From assembly GCA_030549335.1 (NCBI GenBank), contig CM060193.1:64202646-64266645 (forward strand): a stretch of 64,000 bases of DNA, given 5' to 3'. The stretch is from Pontederia crassipes. Lineage: Eukaryota; Streptophyta; Magnoliopsida; Commelinales; Pontederiaceae. The notes beneath the pieces are model-generated. The model worked only from the letters and a program-made list of their open reading frames with translations. It did not search any database and was not told the origin of the DNA. Of the stretch, positions 50,401 to 62,714 are shown in pieces. The translations under genes and the position numbers were made by a program. Positions within the stretch are counted from its first letter, which is position 1, and each line of letters starts with the position of its first letter.

Positions 50401-50604
50401 CATGCGGCCTTGTCGCCTGAAAGGGCACTCGCCAGCAGCATCCGGATGGTCCTGGGAATGGGTTTCAGCTACATGCAGGCCATTGAGGCATACAGCATCT
50501 TTGGTGACGATGTGGATTCCATGATCTGCTACCTTGTGGAGATGGGCGGCAATGGTGGATCTCCCGGTGGCAGTTACCAGCGTAAAGGGAAAGCAGCAGA
50601 GTGA
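44466..50604 (+). CDS. OTLD1: OTU-domain deubiquitinase with UBA, OTLD1/OTU6 type
   Basis: Eight coding exons, 44466-45122, 45633-45794, 47260-47337, 48518-48596, 48683-48828, 49064-49129, 50082-50256 and 50354-50604, give 537 residues. The start MTRIFVQRGSGGSS matches plant OTU6/OTLD1. A long disordered, serine/proline-rich N-terminus (to about 219) holds a YPPPPPVPPPKP stretch. The OTU core carries the catalytic Cys loop LEDGNCLFRAVADQVYGD, then EMYNRPIHIYSYSTG, then the catalytic His in SYHHGNHYNSLVDP. The end is a UBA-like domain (RMVLGMGFSYMQAIEAY, MICYLVEMGG). The fold resembles human OTUD5. Plant OTLD1 is reported to remove ubiquitin from histone H2B, and the enzyme cleaves ubiquitin isopeptide bonds. 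A 5' UTR intron (about 43948-44151) is likely. Catalytic Asp, Cys and His are intact. Intron 6 appears to use a GC donor. Confidence 0.95.
46150..46560 (+). mobile_element. L1-type LINE relic in OTU intron 2
   Basis: FCHLFFECPVSQEVWLQM (plus strand, 46160-46215) matches the zinc-binding segment found at the end of the reverse-transcriptase ORF of plant L1 elements (C/H pattern 'HLFFxCPxxxxxW'). The sequence after it decays into stops. Only the 3' end is present. Confidence 0.7.
46766..46798. repeat. CT microsatellite in OTU intron 2
   Basis: A CT dinucleotide run of about 15 units. Confidence 0.9.
47692..47961. mobile_element. Tourist-like (PIF/Harbinger) MITE in OTU intron 3
   Basis: It opens GGGGTCGTTTTGTTAGGGGTT and closes, reversed, GGGGGCGTTTGGTTGGGGGTT, the usual Tourist-type end. 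It is flanked on both sides by TTA (47689-47691 and 47962-47964), the 3-bp target of PIF/Harbinger transposases. It is 270 bp long and non-coding. Confidence 0.9.
49130..50081 (+). other. OTU intron 6 with a GC-AG boundary
   Basis: Phase and homology need exon 6 to end in ...GATAAT and exon 7 to begin GCACTTCTAGCC (residues DN/ALLAEG). The bases after AAT are GCAAGT, the consensus of the rare GC donor class. The nearby GTACTC donor would shift the frame. The intron ends CCCACAG. Confidence 0.8.
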
Positions 50605-50956
50605 GAACGTCGTACATTGATTTGTGTATCATCTTGTAATTGGGGAGGGGGGAGGAGGCGAGGTCGTGCGTATAGAGAATAACAAACGTTGATAAATGTT
50701 CCATTAAACCAAACAAATCTGTCTCTGATAAAAGACCAAAGAACACGTTTATCTTTGTCCTTTTCTCTTTCGATGAAGAAAATTGCCTTCCCAAGTTAAT
50801 GCCATGAGCATGGCCAAATCTACGCCTTAGATGATTTTTAAGCATAATGGTGATGATTCTTCGTGCCACACAACCAAGTCAGGTATTCGTACCTATTAAG
50901 GAAAGAGTAATCTATTGCTCCTTTCAGAAGTCTTTGTAATCAATGCATTGTGTGTG
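50605..50956. other. 3' UTR and spacer after the OTU gene
   Basis: Contains the presumed 3' UTR. No other feature is seen before the Mutator-like inverted arm. Confidence 0.5.
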
Positions 50957-51296
50957 TGTGCTCTGCATCGTGTGAAGCTGAAGCGCGCTGAGAATCGTCT
51001 GATCGAGATGAAGCGCCCGTCCGATCGATATCCCACGATTGAAACCCATCTCACGATATTTTGGATACACCTTCGCATTGCCCAATTGAGATCCCAAGTC
51101 ATACGCGGTTTTCCATTTTTCATTTCCCCGGTCGCTCTCTCTCTCCTTTTTTCCCTTCGCAGACCTGCATAATCTCTACCTCCGGCGGATGATCTCGGCC
51201 ACCGGCGTCTAACAAGTGCGGCTCTCGTATGTATGACCTATCAATCTCTATCTTCGTCGTTCGAACGTTTCTCTTTCGTTGCATTTTCCCTGCCAT

Positions 51297-51815
51297 TACT
51301 CCCTCCTCTCTCGATCAGAAGAAGGGATCCGGTGAGCGTAGGTCTTCTCCGACGATCAGACAGGCGGCGAGAGCACGACGGTTCTAGGTACCTTCCCCAT
51401 CGCGCATTGTCTCTCTGGTTGTGCCTATCACTACCGTGACTCCCTCCTCTCTCGCTCAGGTTCAGGGATCCGCCATTTTCGTCCGGCGAGCTTAGGTCTT
51501 CTCCGGCAATGGGACAGGCAGCGAGAGCGCGACGATTTCAGGTATCCCCCTCCCTCGCGCATTGTCTCTTAGGTAGCGCCTATCACTGCCATGACGTACT
51601 CCTCTCTCGCTCAAGTGCAGGGATTCACCCCCTTTTCGTCCGACGATCATAGGTCTTCTTCGATGATCGGACAGGTGGTGAGAGCACGACGATTCTAGGT
51701 ACCCCCCCTTGCGCATTGTCTCTCAGGTAATGCCTATCACCGCCATGACGTACTCCTCTCTCGCTCAGGTGCAAGGATTCGTCCCCTTTTCGTCCGACGA
51801 TCATAGGTCTTCTCC
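51297..51815. repeat. Tandem array of about 140-160-bp units in the Mutator-like element
   Basis: Units begin with ACTCC(CTC)CTCTCTCG near 51298, 51439, 51596 and 51749 and share TAGGTCTTCTCCG, GACAGGCGGCGAGAGC and CGCATTGTCTCT. The last unit is partial. Copies differ by substitutions and small indels, so the array is not recent. Confidence 0.8.
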
Positions 51816-52539
51816 ATCCATCCATCCAACGGAAAAATCGACCGAAAGATCATATTCCTGTAGTGATCTTCAAGAGGTCCATCCATCCAACAGAAAAATC
51901 GACATGCTTCAATTAGCTTCAAAAAGTAAAAATAGAAAATGATTTAATGTTAACATCATGTTATGAACAAAAGATCAGCTTAATATATACTTTATGATTC
52001 CTGTAACCGTAGAACCTCCGACCCAGATTGAGCTCCGTCCAAGATGTCTTAACATATGCTTCTTCTTCACAATAGCAATGAAGCACCATTTTCTTTAGCG
52101 ATGAAGCCTTCGAACAAATTGTATCGAAATTAAGTTTGTACATATTTATCGAATCCTAAGAACAGAGAAAACATTCTTATCAAAAGAGCAAGCAAAAAGA
52201 AACAAAACAAAAAGTCGAAACTATACTTTCGCATCAACATCAGACAAGCCATGACAACAACTAGAAAATCATAACAATATACTTTTGTATACGAGAACAG
52301 AATTGTGAACCTATGCTTCGAAAATGGCAAAAATGGCAATCAAAGAAGAGGAAAATACGCCTGAAAGAACATGCTAGACAAATACGAACAAAATCGTGAC
52401 TTTCAACATTCTCCGTACTCTCAAAAAATTCCAAAAAAACATCCAAAAATAGTTTGATATATGAACATTGTATGCCCCTGTCAGCCATAGTCATTTGCGC
52501 CTTCGGAGGTAAGGGTAAGAGAGAGTCTGGGAGCAAGAG

Positions 52540-52930
52540 AGAACGCGAGAGCTGAACTTGTTAGACGTCGGAGACCGAGATCGAATGTCGGAGATGGAGA
52601 TTGGGCAGGAATCCGAACGGAGATTGAGATTGCACGAGAGAGCGATTTAGGACGACAACTGTACATTAGCAAGAGACAAAACACGGCACATGTTAGACGC
52701 TAGTGAGCGAGATCAAACGTCGTACATAGAGATCGATTGGAAATAAGGATGAGAGCCACACCTATTAGATGCTAGAGACCGAGATAGAATGCCGAAGATA
52801 GATCGGTCATAAATAAGAAAGAGTCGGACCTGAGAAGAAGGGTAAGGGTAAGAGAGAGGTTGGGAGCAAGAGACAAAATGCGAGATCGAACGTCGAACAT
52901 AGAGATCGGTCGGAAATAAGGTTGAGAGCC
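52540..52930. repeat. Repeated inner-arm segments of the Mutator-like element
   Basis: Segments of the type TTAGACGCxxxxGACCGAGATCxAA recur near 52560, 52690, 52765 and 52935, with GAAATAAGG-TGAGAGCC between. The inner edge of the right arm was thus amplified while the left arm was not. Confidence 0.7.
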
Positions 52931-53292
52931 GCACCTGTTAGACGCCAGTGATCAAGATCAAACACCGGAGATAGATCTCCATCTCCAAAGGGAAAGAGGG
53001 GAGAGAGAGAGAGAGAGCGTGCGAAGCTAGAAGGTCGAGATCATCTGTCGGAAGTAGAGATTAGGCAGGACTCCGAAGGGGAAAAAGGGGGGGTGAGAGA
53101 GTGAGAGAGGAAATGGAAAAAGGAAAATCGGGGTCGGGGCAATGCGAAGGTGTGTCCAAAATATCGCGAGATGGGTTTCAACCGTGGGATCTCGATCGGA
53201 CGGGCACTTCAACGATCTCCACTGGATCTTGGTTGGATGACTCTCAGCGCGCTTCACACGGTGCAGAGCACATCTTGCTTCACATATACATT

Positions 53293-53296
<4 letters not shown>

Positions 53297-53339
<43 letters not shown>
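53297..53339. repeat. TA microsatellite flanking the next element
   Basis: A run of about 21 AT units. A shorter TATATATATATAT run continues at 54094-54106 on the other side of the inserted element. Confidence 0.95.
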
Positions 53340-53341
<2 letters not shown>

Positions 53342-53342
53342 A

Positions 53343-54092
53343 GGAATATTATGGTGCATACACACTTAGGTGCAGGTGCAATCATTCATCATAGCCCCTC
53401 AGATCCGTCCCTTTTGGCTTTCGACGTTTGGAATGTTCCACGGGCTGTTCAGTTCGGATTGGCGATTCACTCCTCTCCCGTTCACGAGCGACCGATCACT
53501 TGCACCTATGGTCTGCGTTCTCCCTCTCCATCTTGCTAGATGTGAAGGAACAGCCGAGGGACAAAGCACGTCGCCTTCACTCTCCTCTCATTGGGACATC
53601 GGCGTCGTGGCAGGACATTGTCAGCAAGCGCCCTTTTTGTTGCGTCGACCTCCCATCTGCACCGATCATCGACCCTTCGACTGCCGCCCGCTGACCTTAG
53701 CGCTGGAGATGCATCCTTCTTCTTTCCCCTTCGATAGCCGACCTCAATGTCGGAGAATCCCAACCGTCGACCCTCGTTCGCTCGCCCCCGTTCTCCTTCG
53801 ACTGCCAACTAGCGACCTCATCGGAAGACAACAAGAAAAGGTGGGGGCGTCGACGAGGTCGCAGAGGGGCCAACACCCCTCTTTTTCATTGTCGTGCCGG
53901 CAAGCGGAGAGATGAGATGAACGAGAGGCGGTGAGGGAGATCCAACGTTGAACCGGCCAACGAAGGGGAGATCCAACATCGAACCGTACATGAAAATGGT
54001 CAAACTAAGTCGCACGAATCCCAATCGATGAGGGGAAATCCAATGTCTATGAGTGGATGATTGCACCTATGTGCGTATGCACCCTAATATTC
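53343..54092. mobile_element. Inverted-repeat element inserted in a TA microsatellite
   Basis: The ends GGAATATTATGGTGCATAC and, reversed, GGAATATTAGGGTGCATAC continue as an inverted repeat of about 45 bp, including CACTTAGGTGCA and ATCAT. The left copy carries an extra GGTGCA. Both ends abut TA repeats, as in the rice Micron family that resides in TA microsatellites. The 750-bp interior is GC-rich with frames open by chance on both strands and no recognised domain. Superfamily is not assigned. Confidence 0.7.
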
Positions 54093-55423
54093 CTATATAT
54101 ATATATCATGATGAAGGTTTTGGTCCCATGCTCAAGGAACTCAAAACGGGTCATGGATTGACTCTATGGCACCGCGATCATATTTGATCTTTTTTTGGAT
54201 ACTCACTTGGGCCACCGAGACTAGTAGCATTGATTAATTCGGAGTTGAGGTAAATCCCTTGGTCAAGTGGCGACTTCAAGAATCGAACTTGGGGTTACTA
54301 TTTTCGAGTGATTCATTGGGCACAATCCTACTAACTAATTGTACCAATCAAGCTTGGTTCAATCGTATTTAATTTTGACAATAATACTAATAGGATCAAG
54401 ATTACTAAGATCTCGATTTAGATTTTAAGATCTTACAATTTTATGATCTTACTGTCCTTATCGATCTAGATCTTATCTTTAGGATCTCATATGTAAAATG
54501 TTAATGCACTCTTAATTTTGGTCACACGATCTTCTGATCTTATCTGATTCTATACGATTTCATATGATTAATATAATCATTTAAATATTAATTCAAAATA
54601 TATTTATGATAATAAAAATTAATTTAAATGAAGTTTAATATATTTTGATATAATTTTACTTAAAAATTGATAAAAAGATGATATACCGAGGTGTAATTTA
54701 ATATTTAAATGTGGCAACTTTATAAAAAGTAGATTTAATATTTTCAAATTATATATTTTATTAATAAGTAGAATCTTACTTATTTTACGATCTTATGACC
54801 CAACCCTCCCCCCCCTCCCCCTCCACCACACACACCCCTCTCTTTTTCTTCGTCACACGATATGAGACCCACCGGTGTTCAAGGCTATTAGTCCCGACTA
54901 ATTCGGTGTCTAAAGAGTTATTTCAGACATTTATAGAGGAGCAGATCCTTGGATAATAAGATCTCTCTCTAACTTCTTTCCCTGGAGAACGTCCAAAGTT
55001 GCAACAAATGAGGAAAAAAAACAACGATGCTCAAACGAATCGTTAGATTTAATTTCAATGGTTGGATTTGATTTTAAAGTCAACCTGTAATTTACAGGAA
55101 TGTAATTTACAGCAAGAATGTTGAGCTGTACATTCCGTAACCCCCAACTACTTTAAACCATATATTTATCCATTCTCTTGTTAACTTATATTTATCCATT
55201 TACTCTTTTTCAATTATATTTAAAAGAAGAAAATCAAATGGAATCGGCGATATCACACACTAGATGTGGAGATTCAATTGCATACACATTTACCTGTTTT
55301 CCTTATTTGATATTATCTATTTATTTATTTTAAAAAATAAAAAGTTAAATGGACCATCCTTCACTTCATCTTCTTCGTATCCACTATTTCATTTCTTTAA
55401 TTCTTAATATTTTGAAAATTAAA
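54093..55423. other. Intergenic DNA
   Basis: No gene is seen. 54360-54790 is rich in repeated GATCTTA words (mostly TTAAGATC/GATCTTAT), perhaps an old element. A C-run lies near 54808-54828. Confidence 0.5.
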
Positions 55424-55847
55424 TACAACAACAACAAAGCCTTATCCCACTAGGTGGGGTTGGCTTCATGGATCATACGACGTCATTCCGCTATATTAGT
55501 AATCAAACCTTTCGGTATATTATTCACGATCTTGCTCTATTAGTTCGCCAAGTGTCCGCTTTAGCCTTCCTCTCCCTCTTTTAATCGGACTCTAGATTAT
55601 TTGATCTACTCTTCTTACTGACGCATCTAATGGTCTTCTCTGAACATGATCAAACCATCTCAAACGATTCTCTACCATTTTCTCACTAATAGATGTCACT
55701 CCGACTCGTTCACGTATATGATCATTCCTAATCTTATCTAATCTTGTATGACCACACATCCATCTCAACATCCTCATTTCGACTACCCCCACTTTACGTT
55801 CATATTGTATAGTCCAACATTCACTACCATATAACACTGCCGGTAGT
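55424..55847 (-). mobile_element. 5'-truncated RTE-type LINE, copy 3
   Basis: On the minus strand an 82-codon frame encodes the C-terminal end of a LINE reverse-transcriptase protein: MLYGSECWTIQYERK, MRMLRWMCGHTRLDKIRND, HVQRRPLDASVRR. It continues to the tail ending in TTTGTTGTTGTTGTA at 55424. MLRWMCGHTR is characteristic of plant RTE elements. It aligns with the copy at 39855-40197 and extends further upstream. Confidence 0.88.
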
Positions 55848-56577
55848 AAAAAATTAAATAAGAGTAAAAAAAGATATCGTTTTAAAGATATATAATTTAT
55901 AGTACTCTTGCAGAAATTTGGCCTACGAATTTCTTGCAGAAATTTATCCCAGATATAAATATATTATATTTCTCTGAATCGAAAATGTCAAGTGAATTCT
56001 AAATTTAGCATGTGCGTTCTTGCAGATATTCCAGGAACCAACTGGATTGGGCATTTTGTAGATGTATGTTGACTTCAATAGTAAACCTGAGATGGTAACA
56101 GCAAAAAAAGGTTATGGACAACAATTTGCCACAGATAAAAATGATCCTCACTTTTGCATCTGCGGCAGAGATGAATTGCAAGTTAAGAACACAACGTGAT
56201 CCTGCATTCGACTCGAGAAAGTCATGCAATTCTGACATTTATTTTATTCTAATCCACACGTTCATTTCAACATCGTGGTGTATATTTCTGTTGACAATGG
56301 CAGTGATGATCTTCAGACTGCAAGGGGGCCGCCAGAGCCAGATGAGAATGAAAGAGTGACATCGGCCATGCTACAAATTGTAACCAAAGTCCAACAGCTA
56401 CAAATTACTAATGCAATCAAAATTTTCTTTGTTTGTCATTCTGAAAATCAATGTTCTTGGAGGCTGAAACTCCATCTTGATCAATCAAATAATCTACCAC
56501 TGAGTTTCTTTCTACGTTAGTACCGCCAATACATTGTGCTTGACATAGAAATACAGCAAACAAAAAAGCTTCTCGTC
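55848..56577. other. 3' flank of the nicalin gene
   Basis: Contains the presumed nicalin 3' UTR. Small plus-strand frames at 56114-56520 have no recognisable product. Confidence 0.5.
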
Positions 56578-59500
56578 TCAAGCTGCCTTTACCTTCCGTG
56601 GTGGAGGGCGACGGAACATGGTGATAAGATCATCAAGACCCTGCACGAATCAATTGTCTTTAGACTCTTGAAAAGGAATGCCACCAGTGTTCGCATCGAA
56701 AGTCAGAGGGCTGGCAGGGAGCATACGTACCCGTGTTGTGATAACAAGGAATGTGAAGAGAAGGAATAGATAAGAACCCACCACCAGCAGTAAAAAGATG
56801 TCAAATGTAACACTTGCAACCTGACATCAAAATATCTGATGTTTCAAACTTCCAAACAAACAAGAACACAATAATTGCTTTAGCTGAACAAGATAACATG
56901 AAAAAGACATTTTAAGCTAAATGTTATGGGAGCTATACAAAGGAGCTGATACATGTATGTAATTAAACATTTGATAGATATTTATGCGTGTGTGAATAGA
57001 CTATAGAAGACCTGATATATATTCAGTGTTGCTCTTGTAGAGTCATAGAAATCGAAGGAGCCATCAATTATCTCATGCTGTATATGCACATCGGTCGTGT
57101 GATCAGAGAGTTCCTGCAATATATCCAGATTCATGTAAAACAAATAATGTTCAACATAAACAGGACATGCAAGAGCGAATGCACGAAAGAAACAAAAATC
57201 TTGTCCAAACAAGAGGTTCAAATTGGAAAACAGAGCACCATATATATTTAGGATTTGAAGAAACAATGTAACTGGCTAATTTAAAACTGATTTTACTTTT
57301 TCAAGATCTAAATACTGATTTATCATCAATTTCAAGTCTGCTTTCAAGAAAGTAGCTACGGATGAGGACTTTGAATGAAAAACACATCAAGCAAAATAAA
57401 GAGCCCGTGAAAGAAACTATTCTGTTAATAATTCAGACATCATTTCAGTGAAACAGAAAGTAAAATTAAGACCGCCTCAAAAAAAGTAAAATTAAGAAAT
57501 GGCCAAACCTTTTTCAGTGCAGTGATTATTGGATGAGTCTTTGAGAGAAAGGGTGCTACTCTGGGTGTCCTTGACAAAAGATCTAATAATGAGTTTACAT
57601 AATCAGAATTTACAGACAAGCTGCTATTGTCTGCAAAAATCTGAAATTTTTTTCCTTGATGTCCATAGATATGTCTCTGTATGGAAAGAATATTTTTTAG
57701 ATAGCAACAAAAGAAAGTCTTTATCATGACCCGAATAAACTAAAGGACAATATTTCCACCGAAAAGAAAAGGCAAAGGATAATACCGCAAGACTCTCGGC
57801 AACTAACTTGATGCTTCTGTAAACTGCAATCTCGTCCACTGAGCTCCTATAAGAAAAAGGATGAAGGTTAAATGACAGGATGTAAATGAAATGAATGCGA
57901 AAACAAAGCTTCAGCATCTTACTTTGTATCATGAAGCCCTCCTGTGCTTTGTAGTAATTCAGGTGGAGCAGAAAGTTCCGAAAGGGTCGCAGCAGTTACT
58001 CTTAACCTTGAAAATTGCTCATGTTCCCATGCTACCTACATGAGGGTTGATGCTTCTATTAAAACATTATTAATGATTGTGAACTTTAACCATAGCAAGA
58101 AAAACAAAGTTGTGAAGGCAAATGTGAGTGAATACATTTCATTGACGTGCAATGGTGCTAAAGCTGATTAATTACAAGCTTACAACTAGCTTCCGATGGA
58201 CGTGGAAATAATTCAAATCAAGCAGCTTAATGTATGATTATGACAACATGGTTATGATGTTGTGGCACAACCTCACCTCTCGACCTAGAGGGACATTCAT
58301 TTCCTTTATATGTTATATCATATATGTCATTTTAATGCACTGAACCCCTTAATCCCTTTATAATAAAAAAAAGATGACTGATTGTAATCATCAAACCCCT
58401 TCTAGAACTGTCTGATGTCTGAAAGTAAACTAATGTTAATTCGTAATATATTCATGTTAAGGCCTAGATAATTAGTGTAGCAGAATTGACACTATTAACA
58501 GTACCCTCGTGGCTCCTGAAAAGAAGAATCAAAATGTCTCAACCAATCATAAACCTTCTGAAACTAAAAAAGAACATTGCAGAACAAGACACTAACATGA
58601 TTGTATAATATAGAACACAAATAAAGATTTGCTGTATTGGTGAATCTTACAATGGTTGATATTATTGCATAAACAAGCCTTCTCTTTACCTTGAAATGAA
58701 CTTAATAAAGTGGTATGTCATAAACAACTTATGGGACAGAGTATACATATCGGGAATGAGCTTAGAGACAATAGTTCTTGAAAAATCAGAAGATGGAAGT
58801 GTTGAAACTTTGATAGCTGCAATAAAGTGCAAGTGAAAAGCAAAGAATTTGCTCACTCGTGGATTTGAAATATTAATCTTCTTATGCTTCACTCCAATCG
58901 TGACACCCAGCTCCTTTCCCACTTCGGACAAACTCTGCCATTCACACAGCATGTAGATTATTACAATAGAAAATGAACTCAAAGCAGTTTAACCTGATAT
59001 TCAACATACTTCATAAACTTGTTTGATGTACACATTTTCTGGCGGCTTTGAGGCATGCAACCATAACTCATTATTCCAAGAACCAATACTGTTCAAGCAG
59101 ATGGCATAGTCAATGCTCTCTCGTATGCGTTGATCAAAACTCCTAAGCCACTGAAATTGTAACAGAAGAACAAGGGTGTAAGAAGAATGATTCATTATTT
59201 TGTTTAGTGCAATGGCCTGGAAGAACATAAGTGACCTTCATAGTTCCATTGTAGTTGTAGGGCCCACCAGATGTTAAACCAAAAAGAATGTTATATCTTC
59301 CTCGGGTCATTGGATTAGAATAAAGACGCGAAAAGAGTCTTGCTATCTCCAAGAGCGCCACCACTCCGCTCCCATTGCTATCACTTCCCACAGAAAGTGC
59401 CTTATAAGAACAGAAAGTATTTAACTTTTAGCATTCCCATATGAGGATCTATAAACTAGAAGTTCAAATATGATGACATACTGGAGCAGCACCAAATGTG

Positions 59501-62500
59501 TCATAGGATGCAACTACAGCAATCGTAGGTAGCTGACTAGAATCACCATCACTTTTCAAACCTGGCAACCATCCCTGCAAGATGAGAGCTTCACATAAGC
59601 TTCAAAGCAGTTATCTAGAAACATAAACTGATAAGGTATATTTTTCTGAAGAACTGGTGCTCAAAAGAACTCTCACAGGAGAGAAAACACAATTAGACCA
59701 CAAATAAGCATCCGGTGCTCATTTAACATCTAACCAATTTCTCTTAGGAGGCCAAGTGATATAGTTTGACGAGTATATAATCTAATTCAAGAAGCATATG
59801 GAAGGATAAATTATTAGTGAGCATAAAACTCCAGTAAACCCTAAATTTAAGTGATTCCTAAATCATCAACAGTCTCAAATGAAAAAAGCAGGTTTAACTG
59901 AAGGAGCATAGTGAGGAGGAACCTAACAAATTGATGATTCAGAACTATCTTGCATCAACGTAATACTCTTTTTCCTTCATTTTAAGAAGATAATGAAATG
60001 ATGCATGAAATTGCAAAAGTAAATACTTCAGATTTAACACGAGACTAAGAGACATAATGCAGCCAGCCATCCTCTTTGCACTGGGATTCCACCACAGGTA
60101 GCTATACCAAAATTTGAAATCCTAAAGGGAAGATCTTTCACCTGAATGTTTATCATTGCTGGAGATGATATTTTTTTAGGCTCTGGTGATGATACAACAA
60201 ACTTGTAGCTGCCAACAAAAGAATTACTTTAATTGCCTAACCCATGAAGTGATCAGATATAAGCCCACATATTAAACATTATTATTTTGGATTGAACAGC
60301 TGTACTGAAGTATTAAGCATCACAAAATCAGTGCTAACATAATTTCAAACACTTAGGTTATACACAGTTCCAAAGACCAAAGGTGGTATCAACTTGTGAT
60401 GTACACTGAAGTTAGAGAGATAGATGTTTCACATTATTTTAACCACTATTATTAAATTAACCGACCCTACAAAAAATTTCAATTAACTGACCCGCCAGTT
60501 GTTGCTGAGGAAGGCTGAGCAGTAGCATCTTCTCTTTGAATATCAGCTACTACACTATTAATCTTTTCATCCTCATAAGCAAAATAAACAGGATACTGCA
60601 AGCAATAAAAATTTCTATTAATCAAGAGATCAATAATAGTTAGAACCAGTCTTTCTCATTTCAAGAAAGACTCCAAAAGAAAAAGACAAAAAAGACCCAA
60701 TATAAAGCCATGTTCTATAGGAAAACATTCATTTCTTAGTGACATAAGTCTTTCATTTGTGACATCAGTGAGAGTTTGAGAACACACTAGATACAGCACT
60801 GACAAATAAATATTTGGTACACAATCATCTTTTGAACATTATGGATGGACATCTTGCAATTATGCATCTTCCAGAGAATTCAGATATATGTTATGAAATC
60901 TCTTATTCAAGATCATGCATTGGGTACTCCCTAATGCTCACAAATATGACCTAATTACAATTAAATTTCTCGAACAAGAAGGGTGTTGAAAGATACATTC
61001 TCTGTGGTAAAATTTCTCCAAGAAACAGAAATAACTAGAAGTATTCAATTTAGGTTGAACAGAATGATGTAGTTCACTTATCTTATCAGTCTGGACCTTT
61101 TTTTCTCAAACAATTGAGGTGTAGGTATATTTCAGTCCAGATGTCTTCCTTTTTAAAGGGGCCCTGATGAATTCCATAAAAAAAATAGAAAGTTTGTCGA
61201 ACAACAGTGTCCGGTAGTTAGTATGCATTTCTATCTTTCTTTATTTAGATTTTCTCTCTTGACAACTGTAATCAGAAGAACAGCATAGGGAAAACTTGAG
61301 TATTCTTTTTTGACACCTTATACTTGTCTTGTTTGCAAATATATCTTAAAAGTTATTCCAAATTTAAGACATATAATTTTCTGGAATAACTTAAGACAGA
61401 CAATCTTCTCAATTTTCAGATTGCAATTGTCATCCTTCTTTCTGCTACAGGAAGAGATGTTATACGTGATAGAACATACTGTCACCTTCAAAATGTATAA
61501 CAAAAATAAATCTTATCTAATAACCAGATGAAAATGATGGCTCCCATCTCCTATTAATTGTGGAAAACCTTAAAATATGCAACAGGTTAAAGGCAGGTAA
61601 CTAACACTTGGGACAAGCGATTAACCATCTAATTGGAGAGTAATGTCATCACAACTCCAAGTTTAAAATAATTCGAGTGGCAAAGAACAAGAAAAATCAT
61701 CAAAAATGAAAAAAAACAAGGGCACATATAAGCTATTTATTGTTGAATAGAAAGGAGAGTTGTAACTCACAGGTATATTGGCATGAATGAGCAAGTTTTC
61801 CAGATCAACCAATATGTTTTTAAACAGTCCATTGTTTTTGCTTTCAGTCCCATCATCGTTCTTGTTACCAATCTTTTGAGGAAGCAAAAGCAGGAGCCCC
61901 CCAAGTGGCTGCTTGTTAAAAATGTATTCTGATGTTTATAAAACAGAAAAGGTAAAGAAACTCAGCAAAACAAGTATGAATATTGATTGCATGAAGAAAA
62001 CTTCACCAATTGATTAAAATATGAGAAGGGCATCAACATGAGAATCTGTTCAAATACAGATATCAGTTAAACCTAAGATGCTAATTTTGACATGATTAAA
62101 GGTAATTTTTTTAAAAGCAATTACGAGTTCATAACTAGTGCTATTCATGGAATATCCAACCAAAATTTGTGGAACTAAATAAGCATGCTTAAGCTGGGGT
62201 AAAGTTTAAATCAAAACCGCAATAAATTCAAGGTTGTTAACTTTAGCTCAGTGTTGGGTGATTTATATTTACTCGGTAATAAAGTATGTGATCTACAAAT
62301 TATTGTGCTTATAAGTCCCTTGCTTGTGTTATAGATTCTTCTAACTAGCACTGCTTCATGCGTGCTTCATCCACGGGAACTCAAGAAATCATAAAGATCC
62401 AAAACTCCAAATTGCTAAAACAGACTAGCACTAAGTTCCTTGATATGGGAATAACACCGCCACTGACCCTGGAGTAAGGTGAAATTGAGGTCCCGTATGG

Positions 62501-62714
62501 GAGCGACGAGAACGGTGCGAGAGAGATCGGAGCCGGGGGCGAAGAGCATGGCCGTGGCGTGGTGATTGAGGCCGGCGAGACGAGATCCGTATGGCGCTCC
62601 GGAGAGATCGTACTGAATGAGGCGGTAGACGTCGACGGCGGTAGCGGCGTCGCCGAGCTCAACGCAGGCCATGAGGACGAGGGCCAGAGCGAGCACGGAG
62701 TAGATCGTGCCCAT
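56578..62714 (-). CDS. NCLN: Nicalin, ER membrane protein of the nicastrin-like M28 fold
   Basis: Fourteen exons on the minus strand: 62714-62468, 61928-61771, 60595-60492, 60208-60142, 59574-59482, 59400-59236, 59150-59010, 58934-58857, 58035-57923, 57846-57786, 57676-57509, 57113-57012, 56820-56731 and 56640-56578. They total 1650 nt, in phase throughout, for 549 residues. A signal peptide (IYSVLALALVLMACVELG) is followed by DVYRLIQYDLSGAPYGSR, PVYFAYEDEKI, TIAVVASYDTFGAAP, SVGSDSNGSGVVALLEIARL, GRYNILFGLTSGGPYNY and AWEHEQFSRLRVTAATLSEL. Near the end there is one transmembrane helix (FDIFLLLVVGSYLFLLFTFLVI) and a short cytosolic basic tail. Animal nicalin pairs with NOMO and TMEM147 in the BOS complex of the ER translocon for multipass proteins, and the plant role is inferred. 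Length and motif order match the family. Confidence 0.95.

Larger units (their letters stand above)
50957..53272. mobile_element. Mutator-like element with long inverted arms
   Basis: The left arm (50957-51226) is an inverted copy of the right arm (52924-53272). The outermost 22 bp, starting TGTGCTCTGCATCGTGTGAA, match at 21 positions. Further in, GCGCCCGTCCGATCGA, GAAACCCATCTC, ATATTTTGGA and CACCTTCGCATTGCCC are shared, as are GATGATCTCG and GTCTAACA at the inner edge. Arms of about 270-350 bp fit the Mutator superfamily. I could not find a convincing 9-bp target duplication. The interior holds a tandem array (51297-51815), repeated arm-like pieces (52540-52930) and an unassigned AT-rich middle (51940-52480). 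No transposase was found. Confidence 0.7.

Noticed and set aside
53370..53915. 181-codon frame inside the TA-flanked element
   Set aside because: GC-rich, open on both strands, with no recognised domain. Possible but unsupported.
54210..54310. tRNA-like GGTCAAGTGG and AATCGAACTTGG words
   Set aside because: No acceptor stem or cloverleaf could be paired around them.
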